A DNA stretch of 16,831 bases, taken from Clostridiales bacterium (GTDB lineage Bacteria > Bacillota > Clostridia > Oscillospirales > Acutalibacteraceae). This document shows positions 1-6,329 of the stretch, one piece after another. The stretch is from positions 5,567-22,397 of the forward strand of contig DXXH01000037.1 in assembly GCA_019416395.1 (NCBI GenBank), read 5' to 3'. A program made the position numbers and the translations under genes. Every line of letters starts with the position of its first letter. The stretch's first letter is position 1. Below the pieces are notes generated by a model that worked only from the letters and a program-made list of their open reading frames with translations, had not been told where the DNA came from and searched no databases.

Positions 1-1
1 G

Positions 2-886
2 GCCGTGTGCCGGTACTGGAAACTGGATGTGTCCTACATTCTTTCCCCGCCGGAAAATCAGGAAAAGCCCATGCCCGCGGCGGAGAAAGTGGCGGATTCC
101 ATCCAGTACAAGGTGCTGGATGACCCGGATTACCTGGGCACCTACTACGGATTCCTGTTCTCCAATAAAGAGGACGACGCCACTCTCCACAGGATGACTT
201 TGGGGATCTCCCGGGCCAAGGACGGCGGTTTCACGGCAGACCTGACGGTGGAGAGCGTTGTTTCCGGCAAAACAGGGGCCATGCCTCTAAAAAAGGAACT
301 CCGTGGAGTTCCCATCCTGTCAAACTTCAACCGCAATATCGCCATCACATTTACAGATACCCTGGGGAATTTCTTCTTCCTCTACACCAACTATGAGAAA
401 TATTTGGCCTCCCGGGTGTATTACCGAAAGGGGATCGCCGTTACTTCCGCGTCCACAGCGGAGCGGGAGCCGGTGATGCAGACCTTCGTCCTCTTTGACC
501 GGCCCATCTCGGAGGAGAAGCTGTGCTACATTCCCGGCCTTTTGCAGCCGCCCCAAAAGTCCTTCCCCATTTCGGAAAAGGACCTCCAAGCCTTATCGGA
601 GGAATCTCCTTTGGTGGCCCAGCTGGTGGAGGACTTCCAGTATTTGTTGGAACACCACCGGGAGGTGTTTTACCACATCAACGAGGTTTCCATTTTAGCG
701 GAGCAGTCCCCCATGAGTAAGCCCGACCGGCTGCGGGCCTTAACGCTCCTAAAGGAATACGCTGCAACGCCCTCCAAGTTTTTCTTCTCCACGAATCTGG
801 CGGAGAACACCCAGTTTGTCCGGGATTTCCTGTTGAATGAAAGCGCCAACAGTGAGGGTGGGGGAGAGGAAAGGGATCAACAATAG
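2..886 (+). CDS. Probable XRE-family regulator, C-terminal part (5' partial)
   Basis: The reading frame is open to the left edge, so the gene probably begins outside the window; a GTG at 5 is the first possible in-window start but has no room for a ribosome binding site. The first visible residues (VCRYWKLDVSYIL) resemble the end of an XRE/Cro-type helix-turn-helix domain, where family members commonly read like KYFNVSTDYLL. That suggests the DNA-binding domain was cut off by the edge. The remaining ~280 residues form a beta-rich-looking segment (roughly residues 35-170) and a helical C-terminus that I do not recognise; this could be a sensor or dimerisation domain. There is no membrane segment. 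The stop lies 15 bases before the next ATG with a ribosome binding site between, so the two are probably co-transcribed. The regulator call rests on one short motif and is an inference. Confidence 0.5.
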   Translation, partial: AVCRYWKLDVSYILSPPENQEKPMPAAEKVADSIQYKVLDDPDYLGTYYGFLFSNKEDDATLHRMTLGISRAKDGGFTADLTVESVVSGKTGAMPLKKELRGVPILSNFNRNIAITFTDTLGNFFFLYTNYEKYLASRVYYRKGIAVTSASTAEREPVMQTFVLFDRPISEEKLCYIPGLLQPPQKSFPISEKDLQALSEESPLVAQLVEDFQYLLEHHREVFYHINEVSILAEQSPMSKPDRLRALTLLKEYAATPSKFFFSTNLAENTQFVRDFLLNESANSEGGGEERDQQ

Positions 887-901
887 AGAAAGGTGGTTAC
901 C

Positions 902-1615
902 ATGGAGAATATCGAGTTTGAGCGCAACTATGAAAAACAGTCCGTCGGCGAGGAAGACAAGTTCCTCTTTGAGCAGATGGTGGCACCTGGCGGTTTTTTT
1001 GAATCTTTTCAAAAGAAGTTGGACGCCATTCCCAAGGTGATCGTGCCGGAGGACAAGGCGAACTACGAATATTTGTTGGAGAAATGCGACATTTTTGCCC
1101 AGCGCAACTTTGGGAGAATCCATGGGGTGGTGGATTACACCCACTGGGACGCCCACATCGACGTGATCGTGCCCATGTTGGAATTCTGCGACCCGGAGGA
1201 TATGGCCTTGCTCAAGGACATTGGAGAAAAGGCCCACTATCTCAACGTGGACCTTGTGGACGGAGGGGGTTACCGGCTGCACATCCGCATCAACTATTTC
1301 CAGGAGCTGATCACCGACGAATATGAGGAGTACCTTAAAATCAAGACGCTCCAGGAAAACGAGGAGCTGGCGGAAATGTTGGAACCAGACTTCACGCCGG
1401 AACAAGAAGCCCTTTTGGAGGTCACCCAAGGCATTCTGGACCGGTTCGACGAGGAAACCAGCATAGACCGGAACACGGCGTTCCGGGCGGTGGTGGAGTT
1501 TATTGTCCGGGAGGGTGGGGATCGGACTGATCTGGAAAAGATCGCGGCGTTGCTTACCTTCCTGCTGGAAAAAGTGTTGGACGAAGAAAACAATCAACAG
1601 GAGGATGCACCATGA
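902..1615 (+). CDS. Hypothetical protein, acidic, function unknown
   Basis: A 237-residue protein I do not recognise. The ATG at 902 is preferred over the in-frame GTG at 893 because AAGGTGG (890-896) sits five bases before the ATG, while the GTG lies inside that site. The protein is soluble and rich in Glu/Asp, with no signal peptide or membrane segment. A conserved-looking block lies around residues 70-140 (HGVVDYTHWDAHIDVIV, then GGGYRLHIRINYF). The C-terminal third is probably helical and ends in an acidic tail. The gene sits between the XRE-like gene and the Ada-like gene, and its stop overlaps the next start in ATGA (1612-1615), so the three very likely form one operon with translational coupling. 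A shared role with the upstream regulator is possible but nothing in the sequence proves it. Confidence 0.75.
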   Translation: MENIEFERNYEKQSVGEEDKFLFEQMVAPGGFFESFQKKLDAIPKVIVPEDKANYEYLLEKCDIFAQRNFGRIHGVVDYTHWDAHIDVIVPMLEFCDPEDMALLKDIGEKAHYLNVDLVDGGGYRLHIRINYFQELITDEYEEYLKIKTLQENEELAEMLEPDFTPEQEALLEVTQGILDRFDEETSIDRNTAFRAVVEFIVREGGDRTDLEKIAALLTFLLEKVLDEENNQQEDAP

Positions 1616-1899
1616 AGCTTTATAAATTACTGGGTCCGGATGGAAAGCAATATCTCTCCGAGACGCCTGGAACGCTGGGCGGCAACGGAAAACTGAAAAT
1701 CTACGGACGGCTGGATTGCCCCAGCGCTTTGTCCACTATCCGGCGGTTCCCCGGCTCCTATGAAAAGTCCCGGGTGTTTTTCGCTGATGAGAAAACCGCT
1801 CTGGCGGCAGGCTTCCGCCCCTGCGGAAACTGCCTGCGGGAAAAGTATCGGGAATACATGGCGGACCCGGAGGCCTATCGGAAGAAGTTTGGGTTGTAA
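1612..1899 (+). CDS. Ada-like metal-binding domain protein (stand-alone)
   Basis: A 95-residue protein resembling the zinc-binding N-terminal domain of the Ada DNA-repair protein, occurring alone. The diagnostic features are KIYGRLDCPSA (Cys36), RVFFADEKTALAAGFRP, and CGNC (Cys71, Cys74), which parallel the Ada pattern of a first Cys pair followed by ...FF...A..AGFRPC..C. The second Cys of the first pair (C-x3-C in Ada) is absent: position 40 is Leu. Only three Cys remain, so a fourth ligand would have to come from another residue. There is no methyltransferase or AraC domain. Small proteins of this type are widespread in bacteria and usually annotated as metal-binding proteins of unknown role. 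Its ATG overlaps the preceding stop by four bases, indicating translational coupling. Confidence 0.8.
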   Translation: MKLYKLLGPDGKQYLSETPGTLGGNGKLKIYGRLDCPSALSTIRRFPGSYEKSRVFFADEKTALAAGFRPCGNCLREKYREYMADPEAYRKKFGL

Positions 1900-2182
1900 C
1901 ATAGCCCGCGACATTAGAATTATATGAGGGTAGGCTAGCCCGTGAAAATCATAAAATAGAACGGTATTTTTACCAAGATGACCGGTGGAGAAAACTCTCT
2001 CTGTATAATCTGACATTATTATAAAAAGAGCGGCATACGTAATATGTCACTCTTTGTCGTTAGATAACATTTTTTATAATTTATGGCAGATGGTTCGTAA
2101 AACGAGAGATTTGGTATGGTGCTGGAGTTAGTAGAATACCCTTTGGAAAAATGAAAGAAGTCGGAGAGTCAAGTATTTCCTC
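1900..2182. other. AT-rich intergenic stretch without a gene
   Basis: No reading frame with a plausible start and ribosome binding site occurs on either strand. The stretch is clearly richer in A and T than the genes on both sides, particularly the GC-rich polymerase cassette to the right. It contains one imperfect hairpin (2025-2055, listed separately) and an isolated TATAAT at 2004-2009 without a matching -35. The composition change suggests that it is a boundary between the left operon and a transferred segment. Confidence 0.6.
2025..2055. terminator. Imperfect hairpin, possible terminator
   Basis: AAAGAG (2025-2030) pairs with CTCTTT (2050-2055) and GGCATA (2032-2037) pairs with TATGTC (2043-2048) with one G-U pair. 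There is one C/A mismatch between the two stems and a five-base loop. On the plus strand only a short T run follows. On the minus strand the transcript would continue into a T-rich tail (complement of 2013-2024), so it may work better in that direction. It is about 125 bases after the Ada-like gene, with no other obvious terminator for the left operon. Confidence 0.35.
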
Positions 2183-2211
2183 TTGCAAAACTCGAAACTT
2201 TGTTCTATAAT
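2183..2211 (+). promoter_or_regulatory. Sigma-A promoter of the Y-polymerase cassette
   Basis: TTGCAA at 2183-2188 and TATAAT at 2206-2211 are separated by exactly 17 bases. They lie 54 bases before the polymerase ATG, which gives a short leader containing AAGGAGGG (2250-2257) eight bases from the start. Two LexA-like palindromes overlap or follow this promoter. Confidence 0.8.
2193..2206. promoter_or_regulatory. Candidate LexA (SOS) box 1
   Basis: CGAAACTTTGTTCT matches eight of the ten defined positions of the Gram-positive LexA operator CGAAC-N4-GTTCG. It lies exactly between the -35 and -10 elements, where a bound repressor would block RNA polymerase. The target gene is a DNA-damage-type polymerase, which makes SOS control plausible. 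Two mismatches leave room for chance. Confidence 0.55.
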
Positions 2212-2225
2212 ATCCTCAAAAGAGT

Positions 2226-2239
2226 AGAACGAACATTCG
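2226..2239. promoter_or_regulatory. Candidate LexA (SOS) box 2
   Basis: AGAACGAACATTCG matches eight of ten positions of CGAAC-N4-GTTCG (GAAC ... TTCG intact). It lies about 15-28 bases downstream of the -10, in the early transcribed region. It also contains the inverted repeat CGAA-CA-TTCG. Its centre is 33 bases from the centre of the first candidate, about three helical turns, so the two could bind dimers on the same face of the DNA. Confidence 0.5.
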
Positions 2240-2264
2240 ATTTTTCCGCAAGGAGGGAGTTGCT

Positions 2265-3650
2265 ATGGGGGAGAAGCCCCGGCAGTACGCCTGCATCGAC
2301 CTGAAAAGCTACTACGCCAGCGTGGAGTGCGTGGACCGGGGCCTGGACCCCCTCACCGCCAACCTGGTGGTGGCAGACGAAAGCCGCAGTGACGGCACCA
2401 TCTGCCTGGCGGTTTCTCCCTCCTTGAAGGCCTTGGGAGTTTCCAGCCGTCCCCGGCTCTTTGAGGTGAAGGAGCGCCTGGCCCAAATCAAGGCCCTCAC
2501 CGGGAAAACCGTGGAGTACATCACCGCCATGCCCCGGATGGCCCGGTACCTGGAGGTGTCCTCCCAAATCTACGGCATCTACCTGCAATACCTCTCCGCC
2601 CAGGACATCCATGTGTATTCCATCGACGAAGCCTTCATGGACCTGACGCCCTACCTGCATCTGTATGGCAAAACCGCCCATGAGCTGGTGGTGTCCATGA
2701 TTCGGGAGGTGCTTCATCAGGTAGGCATCACCGCCACGGGAGGCATCGGCACCAACCTGTACCTGGCGAAAATCGCCATGGACATCACCGCCAAAAAAAT
2801 GCCCGCCGACAAGGACGGGGTCCGGGTGGCGGAGCTGAACGAGTTCTCCTTCCGGGATAAGCTGTGGGACCACCAGCCTCTCACCGACTTCTGGCAGATC
2901 GGGCCGGGGATCGCCGCCCACCTGGGACGCATGGGCATCCACACCATGGGGGACCTGGCCCGGCTGAGCCTGGAAAACGAGGAGGTGTTTTTCCGGGAGT
3001 TCGGGGTGGACGCGGAAATCCTCATCGACCACGCCTGGGGCCTGGAGAGCTGCGGCATGGCGGAGATCAAAAAGTACAAGCCCTCCACCAAATCCCTGGC
3101 AAACGGCCAGGTGCTGCCCCGGGCCTACACCTGGGCGGAAGGCCGCCTGGCGGTGAAGGAGATGACCGAGCAGGTGGTGCTGGGCCTGGTGGAGCAGGGC
3201 TATGTGGCGGAGGGTGTCACCTTGTATGTGGGGTATCAGATTTTAAGCAGGGACCAGCTCTCCACCTACCAAGGACCGGTGAAGGTGAACTACTACGGCA
3301 GGAAGGTGCCGCCCTCGGTTCACGGCACAGGGAAGCTGGGAGCGCCCACCGCTTCCCTCAGCCGGATCACCCAGGCGGTGCTTCAGCTCTACGACCGGCT
3401 GGTGGACCGGGAGCTGGAAGTCCGCCGGATGAGCATCGCCGCCATCCGCCTGTCCCCGGCGGAGGAGGTGCCGCCCCAGCTGAGCCTTTACCCCGACCAG
3501 CAAAACGACCAGCGGGAGACCTCCCTGCTGCGGACCGCCGTGGGGCTTCACAAGCGGTTCGGGAAAAACAGCCTGGTCCGGGGCATGGATTTTTTAGATG
3601 CCGGCACCACCCGGGAGCGCAATGAGCAGATTGGAGGTCACAGGAAATGA
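2265..3650 (+). CDS. Y-family DNA polymerase (UmuC/UvrX/ImpB-like)
   Basis: A 461-residue translesion polymerase of the group carried by Gram-positive mobile elements and phages. The palm metal ligands are visible as Asp12 (ACIDLKSYYASVE) and Asp121-Glu122 (YSIDEAFMDL). The finger region has VADESRSDGTICLAVSPSLKALG, and GGIGTNLYLAKIAMD (159-173) and a helix-hairpin-helix segment (about 205-235) follow. The C-terminal little-finger domain ends in GMDFLDAGTTRERNEQIGGH, a signature of the UvrX-type members. These enzymes copy past damaged bases with low fidelity. The start is fixed by AAGGAGGG eight bases upstream. The stop overlaps the YolD-like gene in ATGA (3647-3650). The gene is visibly GC-richer than the region to its left, consistent with acquisition on an integrative element. 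Likely SOS-regulated (see operator candidates). Confidence 0.95.
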   Translation: MGEKPRQYACIDLKSYYASVECVDRGLDPLTANLVVADESRSDGTICLAVSPSLKALGVSSRPRLFEVKERLAQIKALTGKTVEYITAMPRMARYLEVSSQIYGIYLQYLSAQDIHVYSIDEAFMDLTPYLHLYGKTAHELVVSMIREVLHQVGITATGGIGTNLYLAKIAMDITAKKMPADKDGVRVAELNEFSFRDKLWDHQPLTDFWQIGPGIAAHLGRMGIHTMGDLARLSLENEEVFFREFGVDAEILIDHAWGLESCGMAEIKKYKPSTKSLANGQVLPRAYTWAEGRLAVKEMTEQVVLGLVEQGYVAEGVTLYVGYQILSRDQLSTYQGPVKVNYYGRKVPPSVHGTGKLGAPTASLSRITQAVLQLYDRLVDRELEVRRMSIAAIRLSPAEEVPPQLSLYPDQQNDQRETSLLRTAVGLHKRFGKNSLVRGMDFLDAGTTRERNEQIGGHRK

Positions 3651-4066
3651 ATATCTCAGCCTATCGTGATATGATTTACCTCAGCCGCCCCCTCTCCCGC
3701 CACCCGAAAATGAGCGTGGAGAACCGAGCCAAGCTGTTCGCGCCCTTTGCGGCGCTGCGGGGGTTTGACATTGAAATCCTCACTCAGGAGCAGGACCGGC
3801 TGCTGGTGCCGCAAGTCACCCTGTCCGCGGACCAGCAGGAAGCCATCCGGCAGACCCTGAACCACCTTCGAAAAGGAGACTGGGTGCAGGTGACCTATTT
3901 CCAGCCGGGGAAGGTCCTGGAGGGCCAGCTGCTGGGAGAATACACTTTCCTTGCTGCCACCGTGAAAAAGGTAGACGATGTGGAGCAGCTGCTGGTGCTG
4001 GAGGGGGCTTCTATCCCCTTTGGGAACCTCCATCGGATTGTGGCGGAAGGAGGGGAGACGCTGTGA
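3647..4066 (+). CDS. YolD-like family protein
   Basis: A 139-residue protein with the YolD-like hallmark at residues 24-41 (SVENRAKLFAPFAALRGF), followed by a small beta-rich half (about 85-135) that resembles the rest of the family. YolD-like proteins are regularly encoded next to UvrX/UmuC-type polymerases in Firmicutes and are thought to act with them in the damage response; the mechanism is not well defined. The ATG overlaps the polymerase stop (ATGA), and its own stop overlaps the next gene's GTG (GTGA, 4063-4066). All three are therefore translated as one unit. Confidence 0.9.
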   Translation: MNISAYRDMIYLSRPLSRHPKMSVENRAKLFAPFAALRGFDIEILTQEQDRLLVPQVTLSADQQEAIRQTLNHLRKGDWVQVTYFQPGKVLEGQLLGEYTFLAATVKKVDDVEQLLVLEGASIPFGNLHRIVAEGGETL

Positions 4067-4236
4067 ACTCAGCCCGCAGAAAACAATATGTGGAAGTGGT
4101 GGCCACCCACTACATCGACGGCAGTGTGCGCCCGCAAAAAATCGTTTTAGCCACCGGTCCGGTGTATGAGATTCAGGACAGCCGGGAGGCCGCCCCGGGC
4201 AAGGCCCACACCACGGGGGAGATCGCACGGCGGTAA
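4063..4236 (+). pseudogene. Third gene of the polymerase cassette, probably 3'-truncated
   Basis: A 57-codon frame starting at GTG and overlapping the YolD-like stop by four bases. It reads YVEVVATHYIDGSVRPQKIV and then GPVYEIQDSREAAP, ending IARR-stop. It resembles, from family memory, the small protein of roughly 80-90 residues that follows umuC-yolD in many Clostridial integrative elements, whose C-terminal beta-strand region (with motifs like RYTIRV and a terminal WFVE) is missing here. The stop falls just where the sequence switches to the opposite-strand VirD4 fragment, so the end was probably lost at a recombination joint. It could still be translated as a short protein. The family assignment is moderate, the truncation an inference. 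Confidence 0.55.
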
Positions 4237-4240
4237 GAAG

Positions 4241-4978
4241 TCACTTAGAGCATACATCTCCCGCCGCCAGCTTGTATTTCTTATACTGGCGCACCGCAAA
4301 GTGGTTGGGCTTCCTGGATTCCAGCTCATCGAACATCAGGTCAACCGCATTTTTGTATTCTTCATCGTCCTCCCGGACCTCCATGCTGTTAATCATCTCG
4401 ATGAGGGTGGAGAAGTTCTGTTCCTCTGCCGGGGCCTCGTAGTGGATATACCCGATGAGGGCGCAGTACAAAAGCGTCTCCGCCTTGACCCAGAAATCGT
4501 CCCCGGCCTTGCCCTCGCCCTTGGTGTTGGCGATCAGCGTTGTGACCAGCTTCAAGATGTCCTTTTCCGAGTGGATGTAGGCAAAGGGGTTATAGTGCAT
4601 GGATTTCTTGAAGTTGATGGTGTTCAGCACCCGAATCTGGTAAGGCTCATAGATGACCTTGCCGCGCTTATCCTTCATGGGCTTGCCGTCCTTGCCCAGC
4701 TTGGGCGCGCCCCGCTGGAGCATTTTTCCGCACTCCACCAGGATGGTGCCCTTGGGATCGGTGACCACATAGGAGCTGTGCATCTGCATCAAATTCGGCT
4801 TCAGCCAGAAGCGGGTCTTGCCGGAACCGCTGCCGCCGATGACCAGCACGTTTTTATTGCGGGCATACTTGGGGTTCTTGGGACGGCTGGACATGGTAAG
4901 GCGCTCGGTTTGGGTCAGGATGACGTTGTTCTGGAACACCGGGTCGATGTAGGGGGCAATACGGTCAATCACTATCAT
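4241..4978 (-). pseudogene. VirD4/TraG-type coupling protein, internal fragment
   Basis: This 245-codon minus-strand frame matches the middle of the type IV coupling protein (VirD4/TraG family) of Tn1549/Tn916-like conjugative elements. Recognisable stretches are IAPYIDPVFQNNVILTQTERL, the Walker A GGSGSGKT (48-55), VVTDPKG (71-77), NTINFKKSMHYNPFAY, EVREDDEEYKNAVDL and HFAVRQYKKYKLAAG. Intact members are about 550-650 residues with two N-terminal membrane helices before this part and a Walker B-containing half after it; both are absent. The frame departs from the family after KLAAG (near 4255) and stops four codons later, and at the other end family similarity begins only at about codon 6. 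The present ATG has no ribosome binding site. It is a dead remnant of conjugation machinery, with joints on both sides. Confidence 0.88.
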
Positions 4979-4984
4979 TCCTAT

Positions 4985-5197
4985 TTAAGTGTGGTGAAAA
5001 ATAGCGGCGCTTTTATGATCGGCAACAAGTGGCAGATCTCCGAGTTGGAAAAAATGGGGATTCAAAGCGTCCGATTGCCCCATTCAAGGCTCAAAGTCCA
5101 CTTGCTGATCCTAAAAAAAGAAATTGTCACATTTTCGGAGGAAGCCAAAAGATTTCTTCGACTTTTTAAAAACAGCTACGGGCTGGAAGAGACATAA
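4985..5197 (+). pseudogene. LysR-family regulator, 3' remnant
   Basis: About 70 codons in the plus frame ending at the TAA of 5195-5197 (SVVKNSGAFMIGNKWQISEL, then VRLPHSRLKVHLLILKKE and FSEEAKRFLRLFKNSYG). This resembles the last part of a LysR-type substrate-binding domain: a GxG-like turn, a short Val-Arg-Leu-Pro strand, hydrophobic strands and the closing S-x2-A-x2-FL-x2-F helix. No DNA-binding domain or start codon belongs to it. The frame continues to the left only as antisense of the VirD4 fragment. The simplest reading is that a conjugative element inserted into, or recombined within, a LysR gene and left only its 3' end here. The family call rests on pattern, not on a unique motif. 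Confidence 0.55.
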
Positions 5198-5220
5198 CCT
5201 TCCGGTTATAGCCGCCAGAT

Positions 5221-5236
5221 ACAAATACGTATTTGT
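5221..5236. promoter_or_regulatory. Perfect 16-bp palindrome, candidate operator
   Basis: ACAAATACGTATTTGT is a perfect inverted repeat without a spacer. Its right end overlaps the proposed -35 (5233-5238) of the exported-protein operon, a normal position for a repressor site. I do not recognise the cognate regulator. Confidence 0.5.
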
Positions 5237-5261
5237 GCCAGACCGTCAGGTATGGTACCAT
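5233..5261 (+). promoter_or_regulatory. Candidate promoter of the SipW-substrate operon
   Basis: TTGTGC (5233-5238) and TACCAT (5256-5261) are 17 bases apart, and the -10 is preceded by TGG (extended -10). Neither hexamer is close to consensus, but the extended -10, spacing and position 30 bases before the ATG fit. Both elements overlap perfect palindromes. Confidence 0.4.
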
Positions 5262-5262
5262 A
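5251..5262. promoter_or_regulatory. Perfect 12-bp palindrome over the -10
   Basis: TATGGTACCATA is a perfect inverted repeat covering the proposed extended -10. Its centre is 28 bases from the centre of the 16-bp palindrome. The two sequences are unrelated, so they may bind two regulators. Confidence 0.4.
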
Positions 5263-5290
5263 GGCGCTGTAACAAAGGAGGTCATCTCAC

Positions 5291-5770
5291 ATGAAAAAAA
5301 CAACCGTTTTATCGATTTTAACTGGGGCTATGATCATGGCGACTTCCGTTGCCACCTACGCTGTATGGGATACAGTAACTGTGGAGAGCCGGGGAAATAC
5401 CGTTACCATGCGTAATCCCGTCACTGTGTCCGACAGCACCACCGAACAAAGCATCTCTGCCGACGCCGGAACGTTGAATCCCGCTTCTGTGACCGCATCG
5501 GGCACTGTTAAATTCAATGTAGAAAACGAAGACAGTGTTGCAAAAAAGTTGACGCTGCAGGAATCTATCCAAGCGTCTGAGGCGCTGATAGAATCCACAG
5601 ACTATTCCATTGAATTTTCCGGAGATGGCGTGGTGGGAAAAGCCGACAGCAGCGTGACAGACGGGGAAGAAGAATACACATACACCATCACCTTTACGGA
5701 AAGCGGCCTGGAGAAACTGAAAACCAATTCCAACAATTGTACTGTGAAAGTAACCGCCACTTTGAGCTAA
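5291..5770 (+). CDS. SipW-type exported protein (TasA/camelysin-like signal)
   Basis: A 159-residue secreted protein. It has a short positive start (MKK), a hydrophobic core and the junction VATYAVWDTVTVESRGNTV, typical of the alternate signal peptides processed by SipW-type peptidases; cleavage probably follows Ala24. The mature part (~135 residues) is Ser/Thr/Val-rich and beta-strand-like, with no Cys except Cys149 and no cell-wall sorting motif. Related proteins include TasA and camelysin, which form fibres or matrix in Bacillus, but this one is shorter than TasA and that role is not shown here. The ribosome binding site AAAGGAGGT (5274-5282), eight bases from the ATG, is very strong. The signal peptidase gene follows after 16 bases, so enzyme and substrate form one operon. 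Confidence 0.8.
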   Translation: MKKTTVLSILTGAMIMATSVATYAVWDTVTVESRGNTVTMRNPVTVSDSTTEQSISADAGTLNPASVTASGTVKFNVENEDSVAKKLTLQESIQASEALIESTDYSIEFSGDGVVGKADSSVTDGEEEYTYTITFTESGLEKLKTNSNNCTVKVTATLS

Positions 5771-5786
5771 CGCGTTTCATTTTCCC

Positions 5787-6329
5787 ATGTTACGGACTGT
5801 ACGTAAAATCGGCTTTATCATTTGTGCAGGAGTTTTAGCTCTCCTTCTGTTCTGGGGGATTTTCTTCCCAAAGGTTTACCATCAGGTTTTTCCCTATGGG
5901 TTTTATCACGTTTTAACAAACAGCATGGAACCCACTATAAAAACCAACTCGCTTGTGCTTGTGAGATCATACGATGATGGCCTTCAGCTGGAAGAAGGCG
6001 ATATCATTGCTTTTTGGGCGAACCGTTTTGGGGAAAGGATCGTGATCATGCATCGGTTTTCCCACACGGAAACCAATGCAGAAGGCCAGACCATCTACAG
6101 GACCCATCCAGAGGGAAGCGACGCTCTAGATGTCTACGAAACAAAGGAAGAAGATCTGTTGGGCGTATATTTGTTTCATGTTCCTTATATCGGGAAATTC
6201 GTATTGTTCGCCAAAAGCGGGTTTGGACTGTTATGGGTGTTTCAAGTTGTGGCGATTCTTCTCACCAGAAAGCTCATTCTTGCCAGGTGGGAAGAGAAAC
6301 AAAAAGCAGCGGAACCGGCTGTCTCCTAG
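5787..6329 (+). CDS. sipW: Signal peptidase I, SipW/ER type
   Basis: A 180-residue membrane peptidase. Residues 8-28 form an N-terminal membrane helix, LTNSMEPTI (44-51) carries the catalytic Ser46, and IVIMHRF (85-91) has His89 in place of the Lys of ordinary bacterial signal peptidases. A Ser-His dyad is the mark of the ER/archaeal/SipW type. The box near residues 105-127 (YRTHPEGSDALDVYETKEED) corresponds to the family's Asp-containing region, and a second membrane helix lies at about 143-165. It most likely cleaves the signal peptide of the protein encoded just upstream. No clear ribosome binding site precedes the ATG, whereas the substrate gene has a near-perfect one, so the peptidase is probably made in smaller amounts through coupling. 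The operon ends at the terminator 6403-6438. Confidence 0.9.
   Translation: MLRTVRKIGFIICAGVLALLLFWGIFFPKVYHQVFPYGFYHVLTNSMEPTIKTNSLVLVRSYDDGLQLEEGDIIAFWANRFGERIVIMHRFSHTETNAEGQTIYRTHPEGSDALDVYETKEEDLLGVYLFHVPYIGKFVLFAKSGFGLLWVFQVVAILLTRKLILARWEEKQKAAEPAVS

Noticed and set aside
749..1597. A 282-codon minus-strand frame opposite the hypothetical gene at 902-1615
   Set aside because: The plus-strand gene has a ribosome binding site and coupled overlap with its neighbour; the minus frame has neither.
2004..2009. Isolated TATAAT in the AT-rich gap
   Set aside because: No acceptable -35 lies 16-18 bases upstream, and no gene follows within the next 250 bases except the polymerase, which has its own better promoter.
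2205..3032. A 275-codon minus-strand frame opposite the Y-family polymerase
   Set aside because: It arises from the high GC content of the polymerase gene; the plus strand carries all catalytic motifs.
4166..5197. A 343-codon plus-strand frame across the VirD4 fragment
   Set aside because: Most of it is the antisense of a clearly recognisable coupling-protein sequence, with no ribosome binding site. Only the last ~70 codons have independent meaning, as the LysR remnant.
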